NCBI RefSeq assembly: GCF_000422945.1
Contig: NZ_AUHA01000007.1
Location: 1-64,000, forward strand
Length of the DNA stretch: 64,000 nucleotides
Direction of reading: 5' to 3'
Source: Daejeonella oryzae DSM 19973
GTDB taxonomy: Bacteria > Bacteroidota > Bacteroidia > Sphingobacteriales > Sphingobacteriaceae
Below are positions 52,398 to 61,339 of the stretch, in pieces. The notes under the pieces were generated by a model. The model had not been told where the DNA came from and searched no databases. It saw only the letters and a program-made list of their open reading frames with translations. Made by a program: the position numbers and the translations under genes. Every line of letters starts with the position of its first letter. Position 1 is the first letter of the stretch.

Positions 52398-52841
52398 TTA
52401 TTTAACAGAAATCTGTTTATTCAGATGTCTTTTAGATTCTTCTTTGCGGGGCAGTGAAATTTTCAAAACGCCATCTTCATATTTAGCTTCTATTTTTTCC
52501 TGGTTAATTTCTTCAGGCAATGAAAAACTGCGGCTGAAAGAGGAATAGCTATACTCTTTGCGTGTAAATCTTTTATCTTTTTCTTCAGAGCTTTCTTCTT
52601 TTTCGCTGCTGATGCTTAGCATATTGCCTTCCAGATCAATTTTAAAATCGCTTTTTTTCATTCCCGGAACAGCCAGAGAAACCAGATATTCATCTTTGCT
52701 CTCGGTTATATTTACTGCCGGAACATTCATAACCCTGTTTAATAAATTACCGCCATCAAACCATTCATTCCATGGCTTGAATAAATCTTCAAATACAGTC
52801 GGCATTCTTTCGGCTGCTTTGGCTAATGATTGAGTTCTCAT
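52398..52841 (-). CDS. Small heat-shock protein, Hsp20/alpha-crystallin
   Basis: 147 residues from ATG 52841-52839 (a GTG two codons upstream is less likely given the ribosome site). The alpha-crystallin domain (about 40-140) is VNITESKDEYLVSLAVPGMKK, DFKIDLEGNMLSISSEKEE, and YEDGVLKISLPRK with the GVL motif. It is an ATP-independent holdase. It has an extraordinarily complete Shine-Dalgarno sequence and a strong terminator. Hsp20 beside USP genes is also found in dormancy regulons. Confidence 0.96.
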   Translation of the reverse strand: MRTQSLAKAAERMPTVFEDLFKPWNEWFDGGNLLNRVMNVPAVNITESKDEYLVSLAVPGMKKSDFKIDLEGNMLSISSEKEESSEEKDKRFTRKEYSYSSFSRSFSLPEEINQEKIEAKYEDGVLKISLPRKEESKRHLNKQISVK

Positions 52842-52855
52842 GATCACCTCCTTTT
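52842..52855 (-). promoter_or_regulatory. Full-length Shine-Dalgarno sequence of hsp20
   Basis: AAAAGGAGGTGATC on the minus strand, directly before ATG, is the complement of essentially the entire conserved 3' end of 16S rRNA. Genes in this window otherwise mostly lack any SD, as is usual in Bacteroidetes. Confidence 0.85.
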
Positions 52856-53193
52856 GGTTTTAAAATCAATTGTTTTTGTTTAACAAATGTATTTTTATCA
52901 GCAATAGCGATCAAAGACAGTGGTCAGGCGAAACAATGAGATTGGTCAGGCTGCAGAATTTCATTAACGGATTAGTAATTAAAAACAACTTTTCCTATCT
53001 GAATCACTTTAATTTTCGATTGGTAATCATACAATTCAATGATGATGGTCATTCTTAATCCTCAGTCTATAAAATATTTTTACTGTATAATTTGTTGCGG
53101 TAATGCATTGATTATTATGTTTTGGATTGGGATCAAAATTTTTGAGATCAATAATCCGCCAACAAATAAATTTTTCCTCGAAAGCTATTTCAT
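52856..53193. other. Spacer between hsp20 and the USP genes
   Basis: 338 bp holding a direct repeat TGGTCAGGC at 52921-52929 and 52943-52951 (22-bp period, two helical turns), and an imperfect inverted repeat GATCAAAATTTTTGAGATC near 53133. These are candidate regulator sites for the divergent hsp20 and USP promoters. No gene was seen. Confidence 0.45.
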
Positions 53194-54036
53194 ATGAAAA
53201 AATTTTTAGCTGCATTTGATGGTTTTAAAATGTCAAAAAGTACTTTGGAATATGCCATACAGCTAACAAAAATTGCTGATGCACATTTAGTAGGGGTTTT
53301 TCTGGATGAATTTTTTTACCGAAACTATAATCTGTATAAAGTGCTTACAACTTCTAAAAATCCTGATAAAGTAATCAAAGAACTTGACGCCAAGGACAAG
53401 AAGAAAAGGGATGAAGCCGCCATACTTTTTCAAAAAACATGTGAGAAAGCGAAGATCAAATTTTCCATCCATCGCGATATAAGCTTTGTAGAACAGGAGT
53501 TGCAGCATGAGAGTATGTTTGCAGATCTGGTAATTATTAATGAATATGAAACATTTGCCAAAACCAAAGAAGGTCCTCCTACACATTTTATGAAAGATTT
53601 TCTGGCCGATGTACAATGTCCGGTACTGGTGGTGCCGGGCGCTTTTAAGAAGATTGATAAAATTGTTCTGTTATATGATGGAGGCCCTTCGTCCATTTAC
53701 GCAATAAAAATGTTCAGCTATCTTTTTGGAAATCTGCCGGATGTGCCTGTTGAAGTTTTCACTGTAAAAGATCGCTCTTTGGGAACATTAAGACTTCCGG
53801 ATAATAAATTAATGAGGGAGTTTATCAAGAGACATTTTCCGAAAGCTACTTATATAATCAATAAGGGAGATGCCGAAAAGCAGATTTTGGGTCATTTGCG
53901 AAATTATAAAGAAAACGAACTGGTGGTATTAGGTGCATATCGTCGGAGTGAATTGTCTAGATGGTTTAAAACCAGTATGGCAGATGTTTTAATGAAAGAG
54001 CTGGATACTCCTTTATTCATTGCTCACAATAAATAA
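53194..54036 (+). CDS. Universal stress protein, tandem UspA domains (first of three)
   Basis: 280 residues: two UspA-like domains (1-150 and 155-280). The first has FLAAFDGFKMSKSTLEYAIQL and VIINEYET; the second has KIVLLYDGGPSSIYAIKMF and the LVVLGAYRRSELSRWFKTSMADVLMKELDTPLF end, a partial GxxG-N-type nucleotide site. It opens a row of three USP genes, 35-55 bp apart. Homologous tandem USPs are strongly induced by hypoxia in mycobacteria. Confidence 0.93.
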   Translation: MKKFLAAFDGFKMSKSTLEYAIQLTKIADAHLVGVFLDEFFYRNYNLYKVLTTSKNPDKVIKELDAKDKKKRDEAAILFQKTCEKAKIKFSIHRDISFVEQELQHESMFADLVIINEYETFAKTKEGPPTHFMKDFLADVQCPVLVVPGAFKKIDKIVLLYDGGPSSIYAIKMFSYLFGNLPDVPVEVFTVKDRSLGTLRLPDNKLMREFIKRHFPKATYIINKGDAEKQILGHLRNYKENELVVLGAYRRSELSRWFKTSMADVLMKELDTPLFIAHNK

Positions 54037-54090
54037 TTGTTTGCCGACAGATAAAAATGAAAGTTGTGTTGACTGCTAAATTTTACTCCG

Positions 54091-54936
54091 ATGAAAAATA
54101 TATTAATTACTACTGACTTTTCAATTTGTGCTGCTAATGCTGTTGATTTTGCAGTCCAATCCGCCAAATATCTAAAATCAAACCTGATACTAATCCATTC
54201 TTTTGAATCATCAGGAAGTTTGTATACGGATTACCAGGGTGTAAACACCGAATTTAATCAAAGTCTTTTTCTGCAGGCAGAACAAAAATTGAACGACCTA
54301 AAAAAGGAAATTCTGCAGCAGGATGGAATATCAGTTGAAGGTTACGTTTATAAAGGATCATTAAATGAAGCGTTAACTCAGGCGGTGACAGAGAAAAATA
54401 TAGACCTCATAATAATGGGTACATCCGGCGCAAGCGGAATTAAAGAAAAGTTTAGAGGAAGCAAAACAGCTGATGTTATGGGAAAATGTAAAATTCCGGT
54501 AATGGCAATACCTATAGAATACAAATGGAAAAAACCGGAAAAAATTCTGATGGCTATTAATAACCTGTTAGATGAGGAAATTAAACTGGACTTTCTTTTT
54601 GAAATAGCATTATTTTTTGAAGCTCAGGTAGAAGTTGCAGTTTTTACTGATGATGAAAAAGATACAGCAATTACTTATTTGGAAAATACCCGTAAAATTC
54701 CCCGGTATGAACGCATGCTAAAAGAGCAATATCATGCAGAAACGCTTACTGTAACACACTTTTTTGGCCATGAATTTGAAAAAACAATGAAGGACTATAT
54801 TGGTCAGAATGAGATAGACATTCTTGCCATGATTATTCATAAAAGGAAATTCCCTGATTCCTTATTTCATCCCAGTTTAACCAAGCAAATGGCTTATCAC
54901 ACAAAAATTCCTTTGCTGTCTATTCCTGCTAACTGA
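54091..54936 (+). CDS. Universal stress protein, tandem UspA domains (second)
   Basis: 281 residues with two UspA domains. The first is well preserved: NILITTDFSICAANAVDFAV and LIIMGTSGASGIKEKFRGSKTADVMGKCKIPVMAIP (a G-x2-G-x9-G-type ATP loop). The second is more diverged, ending LAMIIHKRKFPDSLFHPSLTKQMAYHTKIPLLSIP. It is adjacent to two further tandem USPs; no promoter signal is obvious in the 54 bp gap, so it is probably co-transcribed. Confidence 0.93.
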   Translation: MKNILITTDFSICAANAVDFAVQSAKYLKSNLILIHSFESSGSLYTDYQGVNTEFNQSLFLQAEQKLNDLKKEILQQDGISVEGYVYKGSLNEALTQAVTEKNIDLIIMGTSGASGIKEKFRGSKTADVMGKCKIPVMAIPIEYKWKKPEKILMAINNLLDEEIKLDFLFEIALFFEAQVEVAVFTDDEKDTAITYLENTRKIPRYERMLKEQYHAETLTVTHFFGHEFEKTMKDYIGQNEIDILAMIIHKRKFPDSLFHPSLTKQMAYHTKIPLLSIPAN

Positions 54937-54971
54937 GAATAATTCAAATTTTCTTTAGTGAAGAAGATACT

Positions 54972-55814
54972 ATGAAAAGACTTTTAGTGCCTACAGATTT
55001 TTCGCCCACATCGGAAAAAGCTTTCCGGTTTGCATTGGATATAGCAAAAAGAAGCAAAGGCATGATTTTTCTTTATCATGGAATCACCCCGCACCAAAAA
55101 AAATCAACAGAATCAGAAGAATACAGTAATAACTATACTACTGAATCAGAAATCATCATTGTTAAAAGACTTTTGAGATTAAAAAAAAAAGTGTTACAAG
55201 ATACACCAGGTATTCTGATTTCAGTAGGGCTGGGCGACACACCGCTTGTACCTAATATTTTGGAATTTGCATTGCATAACCAGATTGATTTAATTGTAAT
55301 GGGAACCCAGGGAGCAAGAGGTTTGAAAAAAATAATTATAGGCAGTTTGACATCAGAAATTATAGAAAAATCATGTATTCCGGTACTCTTAATTCCTGAA
55401 AAGTATAAATGGAAAGAACCTGAAATTATCGCTTTTGCAGATAACTGCTTAAAAACAGATAAGCAGGCAATATACAGCATGCGCTCCTTTGCACATTATT
55501 ATGATGCCTCATTTACTATCGTTCACATTTGCAAAGAAGCTGCAGATGAGAATATCGCAAAAATTGAGTTTGAAGAATACGTTTCAGAGATGAGAAAAGA
55601 GTTTTATCCTGTTGAATTGAATTTTCAACGGGTAAAAGCATTATCAGTAACAGAAACAATGGAAAATCTTCATACGATAATACCTTATGATTTATTGGTC
55701 ATGCTTCGCCGCAAAAAGACTTTTATTAAACGGTTTCTTCACGCAAGTTTTACAAAAAAAATGGCTTATGTTACACATTTGCCATTGTTGGTAATACCTG
55801 AATTAGAAAATTAA
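54972..55814 (+). CDS. Universal stress protein, tandem UspA domains (third)
   Basis: 280 residues: first UspA domain (RLLVPTDFSPTSEKAFRFAL, LIVMGTQGARGLKKIIIGSLTSEIIEKSCIPVLLIP) and a degenerate second domain ending RRKKTFIKRFLHASFTKKMAYVTHLPLLVIP. It is similar in plan to the second USP, indicating duplication. It is followed after 32 bp by a TerB-like gene. Confidence 0.93.
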   Translation: MKRLLVPTDFSPTSEKAFRFALDIAKRSKGMIFLYHGITPHQKKSTESEEYSNNYTTESEIIIVKRLLRLKKKVLQDTPGILISVGLGDTPLVPNILEFALHNQIDLIVMGTQGARGLKKIIIGSLTSEIIEKSCIPVLLIPEKYKWKEPEIIAFADNCLKTDKQAIYSMRSFAHYYDASFTIVHICKEAADENIAKIEFEEYVSEMRKEFYPVELNFQRVKALSVTETMENLHTIIPYDLLVMLRRKKTFIKRFLHASFTKKMAYVTHLPLLVIPELEN

Positions 55815-55846
55815 TTCACTTCATTATTAATATTAATAATCAGATT

Positions 55847-56233
55847 ATGTTTTATCAGGATTTATATTCAGAATTAGGAAAGTTGTTTTTTTTAATTGCA
55901 TCAGTTGATGGTAAAGTAAATCGGGCAGAGCGGCTATCATTAAATCAACTGATTCAAGATACCTGGAAGCCCATGGAGAATTTTACCGACAGGTACGGAA
56001 CTGACCTGGCTTATGAAATAGATTATAGTTTCGATTATGAAGAATCAGAACTTCCGGAGGAAGATATTTTTGAGTCGTTTAAGGATTTTTATCAGGAAAA
56101 CAAATCAAAATTTACTGATGAAATTAAAGGCCGGATTATGAAAACAGCGCAGGCTATTGCTGATGCATTTCACGGAAAGAATGAACAGGAGAGGGCTCTT
56201 TTAGAAAAATTAACTATTCTGCTTAAAAACTGA
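55847..56233 (+). CDS. TerB-like helical protein
   Basis: 128 residues. The motif FFLIASVDGKVNRAERLSLNQLI matches the metal-binding first half of TerB/DjlA-like domains (D-G-x-V-x-x-x-E). A second acidic stretch (DYSFDYEESELPEEDIFESF) and a helical C-terminus follow. TerB-like proteins link to metal or tellurite stress; the exact role is unknown. It ends the USP gene row. Confidence 0.72.
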   Translation: MFYQDLYSELGKLFFLIASVDGKVNRAERLSLNQLIQDTWKPMENFTDRYGTDLAYEIDYSFDYEESELPEEDIFESFKDFYQENKSKFTDEIKGRIMKTAQAIADAFHGKNEQERALLEKLTILLKN

Positions 56234-56467
56234 ATACGCTGTTAAAGCAAGCCTTCATTATTTTATTTCCTAAATAAAATACGACCGTATTGGGGATTGA
56301 GCAGCTAAATGGATGTTATGCGGAGTATGGCATTGCATGATTAACTAGTGCATATCCGGCACAACGGGAATGGCTTGAAATGGAAATAATAATCCATTTT
56401 GGGAAATAAAGAATAGTAATTATAGTGATGATTAACCAGGGATTAATCCGGGTTTCAAACAATAAAA

Positions 56468-57475
56468 TTGGACAACTTATTCCTAAGCATTCTGGGATTT
56501 TTAGCCTGTGCCGCTATTATTGTTTTTAGCGGATCTAAACTTGCTAAATACGGAGATGTCATAGCGGAATTAACCGGCATGGGCAAAGCCTGGTTTGGAT
56601 TAATTCTGATGGCTGCGGTTACTTCGCTTCCCGAATTATTTACGGGCATAAGTTCCATTTTAATAGTTGATACACCTGATATTGCTGTGGGAGATATCCT
56701 GGGAAGCTGTGCCTTTAACCTGCTAATTTTTGCTGTATTGGATTACTTTATTCCGGTCAGACCTATAAGTTCTGTAGTTACCAAGAGCCATGTACTTGCA
56801 GGTTTAGCAGCAATTTTTCTGGTAACACTTTCGGTAATTACAATTATTTTCAGCACAGTGGTTCCGGTGATTGGGTGGTTCAGCAGTTCTTCTTTATTCC
56901 TGGTAATATTATATCTGATTTCGGTACGAATTATTTTCAAAAATGAAATCAGAACAAATGATCATAAAACCATCCCCGTAATTCATAATACCTATTTACA
57001 AATAGGTCTGAGACATGCAATAAAACGATACAGTTTTTTTTCCTTATTAGTTATTATAGGAGGTATAGCCTTGCCTTTTTTTGCTGACCGCCTTGCCGAA
57101 CAAGGCGGTCTGAGTAAATCTTTTGTAGGAACATTTATGGTAGCTACTGCTACCTCTCTTCCAGAATTAGTTGTAGCCGTTGCTGCCGTTAAACTGGGGA
57201 GCATAGATATAGCAGTAGGAAATCTCTTGGGCAGCAATATTTTCAATATGCTCATTTTAGCTCTGGATGATTTTTTGTACACAAAAGGGCCTCTTCTTTC
57301 AGTGGCTAATGAAAATCATGCGTTAAGCGGACTTGCAACTTTATTAATGACTTCAGTGGTTGGTATTGGTATTCTTTATTCATCGCATTCCAAACGATTT
57401 GCATTGGGCATAGATGCAATTCTCCTTATTCTGGTTTATATATCGCTCATGCTGGCACATTACAGCCTGAGATAA
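56468..57475 (+). CDS. Ca2+/Na+ (cation) antiporter, CaCA family
   Basis: 335 residues with ten helices and the two inverted alpha-repeats: GKAWFGLILMAAVTSLPELFTG with GDILGSCAFNLLIFAVLD, and SFVGTFMVATATSLPELVVA with GNLLGSNIFNMLILALDD. The key glutamates are in TSLPE in both repeats. It starts at TTG 56468; no nearby ATG fits. It is separated by 9 bp from a Ca2+-ATPase-like gene, suggesting both handle the same ion. A long perfect hairpin lies inside the gene at 57086-57110. Confidence 0.92.
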   Translation: MDNLFLSILGFLACAAIIVFSGSKLAKYGDVIAELTGMGKAWFGLILMAAVTSLPELFTGISSILIVDTPDIAVGDILGSCAFNLLIFAVLDYFIPVRPISSVVTKSHVLAGLAAIFLVTLSVITIIFSTVVPVIGWFSSSSLFLVILYLISVRIIFKNEIRTNDHKTIPVIHNTYLQIGLRHAIKRYSFFSLLVIIGGIALPFFADRLAEQGGLSKSFVGTFMVATATSLPELVVAVAAVKLGSIDIAVGNLLGSNIFNMLILALDDFLYTKGPLLSVANENHALSGLATLLMTSVVGIGILYSSHSKRFALGIDAILLILVYISLMLAHYSLR

Positions 57476-57484
57476 ATTATTGTT

Positions 57485-60073
57485 ATGAACTGGCACCGCT
57501 TAAGTATAGAAGAAGTTTTAGAGATGCTAAATTCGGATGCCAAAGGCCTGAGTTCAAGTGAGGCGGAAGAAAAGCTCCTGCAGGCAGGTCCCAATGAGTT
57601 AGAGGAAGGCAGGAAGAAAAGTATTATCGAAATATTTTTGTCTCAATTTAAGGATGTAATGATCCTGATTTTGCTGGCTGCCGCGATTATATCTGGGGTT
57701 ATAGGAGATCTTACAGATACCATAGTTATTCTGGTTATAGTTTTATTAAACGCCATTATTGGTTTCCTTCAGGAATACCGGGCCGAACAAGCAATGGCGG
57801 CTTTAAAGCAACTGTCCGTAACCCAGGCCAGAGTTTTGCGGGATGGAAATACATCCTGGCTGCCCGCAAATGTATTGGTTCCCGGAGATGTAATTCTATT
57901 GGAAGCAGGTAATGCCGTTCCGGCAGATATCCGAATTATTGAATCTGTTAATTTAAAAATTGAAGAAGCGGCTTTAACAGGCGAATCTCTGGCAACAGAT
58001 AAAATTACAAAGGGTCTGGAAACAGATAATTTGCCTATTGGCGACAAAAGTAATCTGGCTTTTAAAGGCACATTTGTAACTTATGGAAGGGGAAAAGGCG
58101 TAATTGTAGGAACGGGAATGGATACGGAATTGGGCCGTATTGCAAAAATGCTCCAGGAAGACGAAACTCTAACTCCTTTACAACAAAGGATGGCCGTTTT
58201 CGGGAAAAAGCTTTCTATCCTGGTTTTATTTTTATGCGTGTTGTTCTTTGTAGCCGGCTGGCTTCGCGGAGAAGAAATCACAAAAATGATTCTTACCAGC
58301 ATTTCATTGGCGGTTGCTGCCATCCCCGAAGCGCTGCCGGCTGTAATTACAATTTCTCTTGCTCTGGCGGCCAGGAGAATGATCAGGCTAAACTGTTTGG
58401 TAAGAAAATTACCTGCTGTAGAAACTCTGGGTTCTGTTACTTATATCTGCACGGATAAAACAGGAACCCTTACCAAAAATAAAATGCATGTCGAGCAGGT
58501 TTTCGTTAACGGACATTTGTACGAAAGGGATAATCTATCCGCGGTTAAAAAGGATGAAAAAATAGCCTTACTTCTAGCTGCTTTTGCTCTTAATAACGAT
58601 GCTGAAATTACAGAAAATCAGGTTATTAGGGGAGATAGTACCGAAGTTGCCTTATTAGAGGTGGCGGTAGAACATAACCTTCACCTTAATAAATGGCCCC
58701 GTGTATCAGAAATTGCTTTTGATGCTGAACGAAAATTAATGACCACTTTCCACCGTCATGATGATAAAATCATTTCTATCAGTAAAGGTGCCCCCGATGT
58801 TCTGCTGCGGCGCTGTGCAGATATTGATCTTCCTGAATTATTAAAGCAGGTGGACAGTATGGCCGATCAGGGTTTCCGGGTATTGGGATTCGCTTACCGA
58901 TATTGGGATGAAATACCGCAAAATCCGGATATTGAAACACATGAATTTGGTTTAAAATTTCTGGGCCTGGCCGGTATGATAGATCCGCCAAGGGAGGAAG
59001 TTACTGAAGCTGTTGCTCAGTGCAAAACAGCAGGTATTGTACCTGTGATGATAACCGGCGACCATCCGCTAACAGCTAAAACAATTGCCGCCCGCATTGG
59101 AATTTTAAGCGACAAAGACAGGGTAATTACTGGGCAGGAGCTGGCTGAATTAGATGATGACAGTTTCCTTTCTGTCATAGAAAAAATCAAGGTGTATGCC
59201 CGTGTCTCTCCGGAGCAAAAACTGCGTATTGTTAAAATGCTGCAAAAAAAGGGACATTATGTGGCAATGACCGGAGACGGAGTAAATGATGCACCCTCAT
59301 TAAAAAGGGCAAATATTGGTATCGCCATGGGAATTACGGGTACAGATGTTTCAAAGGAAGCTGCGCATATAATTTTGCTGGATGATAATTTTTCGACCAT
59401 TGTAAGGGCTGTACGCGAGGGGAGAAGGATATATGATAATATTCTCAAGTTTATTAAATACCTGATGACTACAAATTCCAGTGAAATATGGACCTTGCTG
59501 TTAGGACCAATGCTGGGTTTACCCATTGCATTGTTACCAATTCATATTTTGTGGATCAATCTGGTTTCAGATGGCTTGCCGGCAATTTCACTTTCGTTTG
59601 AAAAAGAAGAAAAAAACATTATGAACCGTCCTCCTCGGCCTCCGCAGGAAAATATTTTTGACAATGGCAGGGGATTTCATATGATCTGGGTCGGGATATT
59701 AATGGGTGCTATTGCGCTTTCTATGCAGGCATGGGCTTTTGAAAACGGACTGCACTGGCAAACAATTGTTTTTAATGTTCTTTGCCTGAGTCAGATGGGA
59801 CATGTTCTGGCAATCCGTTCAGAAACGAAATCATTATTCAGAATCGGGATTTTTTCAAATAAACTGATGCTGGGGTCGGTAGTGCTGGTTATGATTCTGC
59901 AGGTTATGATAACGTATATTCCTTTATTACAACCAATATTCCATACAGAAGCTCTTACCTTAAAAGAATTTTTAATGGTCGGGGCGGCATCTTCAATCGT
60001 ATTTTTTGCAGTAGAAATTGAGAAAGCTATTTTCAGGAGAAAACGTTCCTTTAATAGTACGGGAGTTCAGTAA
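57485..60073 (+). CDS. Cation P-type ATPase, PacL/SERCA-like (CtpF-like)
   Basis: 862 residues: N-terminal domain (WHRLSIEEVLEMLNSDAKGLSS), actuator LTGESLAT, helix 4 PEALPAVITISLALAARRM (Ca2+-ATPase-type PEaLP), D324 in CTDKTGTLTKNKM, ISKGAPDVLLRRC, MITGDHPLTA and MTGDGVNDAPSLKRANIGIAMG, then six C-terminal helices. It follows the CaCA antiporter by 9 bp, so the two form an ion-export operon. The family includes mycobacterial CtpF, a Dos-regulon Ca2+ exporter. Confidence 0.95.
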   Translation: MNWHRLSIEEVLEMLNSDAKGLSSSEAEEKLLQAGPNELEEGRKKSIIEIFLSQFKDVMILILLAAAIISGVIGDLTDTIVILVIVLLNAIIGFLQEYRAEQAMAALKQLSVTQARVLRDGNTSWLPANVLVPGDVILLEAGNAVPADIRIIESVNLKIEEAALTGESLATDKITKGLETDNLPIGDKSNLAFKGTFVTYGRGKGVIVGTGMDTELGRIAKMLQEDETLTPLQQRMAVFGKKLSILVLFLCVLFFVAGWLRGEEITKMILTSISLAVAAIPEALPAVITISLALAARRMIRLNCLVRKLPAVETLGSVTYICTDKTGTLTKNKMHVEQVFVNGHLYERDNLSAVKKDEKIALLLAAFALNNDAEITENQVIRGDSTEVALLEVAVEHNLHLNKWPRVSEIAFDAERKLMTTFHRHDDKIISISKGAPDVLLRRCADIDLPELLKQVDSMADQGFRVLGFAYRYWDEIPQNPDIETHEFGLKFLGLAGMIDPPREEVTEAVAQCKTAGIVPVMITGDHPLTAKTIAARIGILSDKDRVITGQELAELDDDSFLSVIEKIKVYARVSPEQKLRIVKMLQKKGHYVAMTGDGVNDAPSLKRANIGIAMGITGTDVSKEAAHIILLDDNFSTIVRAVREGRRIYDNILKFIKYLMTTNSSEIWTLLLGPMLGLPIALLPIHILWINLVSDGLPAISLSFEKEEKNIMNRPPRPPQENIFDNGRGFHMIWVGILMGAIALSMQAWAFENGLHWQTIVFNVLCLSQMGHVLAIRSETKSLFRIGIFSNKLMLGSVVLVMILQVMITYIPLLQPIFHTEALTLKEFLMVGAASSIVFFAVEIEKAIFRRKRSFNSTGVQ

Positions 60074-60197
60074 GCCGGATTATGCATATCGCAAATTCAA
60101 TGCTTGCGTCTCATTGTTTTTAATTATTTCTGAACCTCCATTTTAGATTCTGCATTTTTTTGCAATTGACTGATTTATTAAAGAGAATATTTATTAT

Positions 60198-60575
60198 TTA
60201 TTGGATCATCGGCAAGTATTTTGCACGGTTTTCTATAATTACCCAAAGATTTATCGCTAGAAGAATTAATGTTAAAGGAAGCCCTGATGGGGCATTCATT
60301 ATGCTGGTTAAAAGTATCCCGATCATGATCGGGAAAATAATTATTGCACCAAGCGCCCTGTATTTATTTGTGATGAAAAGTATTCCGCCCACTATTTCGG
60401 CAATTCCAATAAGAGGCATTAACCAACCGATTGTCATAACCGCTTCCATTACCTTCATCAGGTTTTCCGGCAAATTTTCTGGCGGAGGCATATAATTAAA
60501 AAATTTATTCAGTCCGGCATTAATAAACATCAATCCAAAAAGGAGACTTACTCCAAATAAAATTTTATTTTTCAT
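60198..60575 (-). CDS. DoxX-like membrane protein
   Basis: 125 residues from ATG 60575-60573 (MKNKILFGVSLLFGLMFINA); an upstream ATG at 60623 adds a poor leader. There are four helices, with the NKFFNYMPPPENLPENL periplasmic loop and WLMPLIGIAEIVGGILF motif of DoxX/DoxD-like proteins. Function in this organism is unknown. Confidence 0.85.
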   Translation of the reverse strand: MKNKILFGVSLLFGLMFINAGLNKFFNYMPPPENLPENLMKVMEAVMTIGWLMPLIGIAEIVGGILFITNKYRALGAIIIFPIMIGILLTSIMNAPSGLPLTLILLAINLWVIIENRAKYLPMIQ

Positions 60576-60662
60576 GGTTTCGCTATTGCCTAATATATAT
60601 ATGGAATTTATATAAATGTTCATTTAGAATAACCCTTAAATATGGATGGCTACAAGTTTTCG

Positions 60663-60767
60663 TCAAGGTTTTATCTTGAATGATTTAATCACAAAATAAA
60701 TCAGCGGAATAAAAATAATTCCCATTAATCCGATATATAAAATGGTTAAAATCAGTATTAAAGTCAA
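60663..60767 (-). CDS. Possible 34-residue membrane peptide
   Basis: A minus-strand frame, closed upstream by a stop near 60794, reads LTLILILTILYIGLMGIIFI followed by PLIYFVIKSFKIKP and a stop at 60665-60663. A TTG at 60767 could start it; no ATG fits. It may be a small membrane protein or the tail of a lost gene. The remaining spacer 60624-60877 is otherwise empty. Confidence 0.3.
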   Translation of the reverse strand: MTLILILTILYIGLMGIIFIPLIYFVIKSFKIKP

Positions 60768-60877
60768 AATAGTCGCTTCCCCCCAAACCCGTCAGCCTGA
60801 CCTGCTCCATTATAATGTATCGGAATACGCTATCCGCTTTTATATCATGTCAGTCTTTCTTCGTCCTTAGTATGGGG

Positions 60878-61339
60878 TCAATGTATTTCACACATTTCCT
60901 TCAGCTTTTCGAGAGCTTTTGGATAGGTATTATTCATATAATCTAAAAAATCTTCTGTCGTGTCTAAATCAACTGTAACTAAAGTTGATCCATTGCTTTC
61001 ATCGAAGGTATAGTTTTCAAATCCGTTTGCCCATTTTTCCACTTCTGGTCCCTCTGTAATTTCCTTGTCAGCTTTTACAAGACCATAATGTTGAATCGAA
61101 ACGAACCGGTTGGGAATGTTTTCAACTATCCTGGAAACCATTCCTCCCTTTTCTCCTTTTTCATCTACTCCAATAAATAGAATTTTATTTCCCTTTTCCC
61201 AGGTTCCCTCATAGGTAGATGTCGGGTTAAACAAAGAAGTCCATTGCTCATAAGTTGATTTTTTGTTAATGCCAAGCATAAAATCATATATCCTGGTCAC
61301 AGGAGCATTAATGTTTATTTTGTATTGTAACTTTTTCAT
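60878..61339 (-). CDS. SRPBCC-family (AHSA1/START-like) protein
   Basis: 153 residues with the helix-grip fold of SRPBCC proteins: INAPVTRIYDFMLG at the start, the middle GTWEKGNKILFIGVDEKGEKGGMVSRI, and a C-terminal long helix (DYMNNTYPKALEKLKEMC). These proteins bind hydrophobic ligands in a deep pocket; the ligand is unknown. It is one of a row of small same-strand accessory genes. Confidence 0.88.
   Translation of the reverse strand: MKKLQYKININAPVTRIYDFMLGINKKSTYEQWTSLFNPTSTYEGTWEKGNKILFIGVDEKGEKGGMVSRIVENIPNRFVSIQHYGLVKADKEITEGPEVEKWANGFENYTFDESNGSTLVTVDLDTTEDFLDYMNNTYPKALEKLKEMCEIH

Noticed and set aside
7276-56293. Repeated ACGACCGTATT at about 7275 and 56281 as a dispersed element
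   Set aside because: Only 11 bases are shared and the flanks differ; expected by chance at this length in 64 kb on two strands with little weight.
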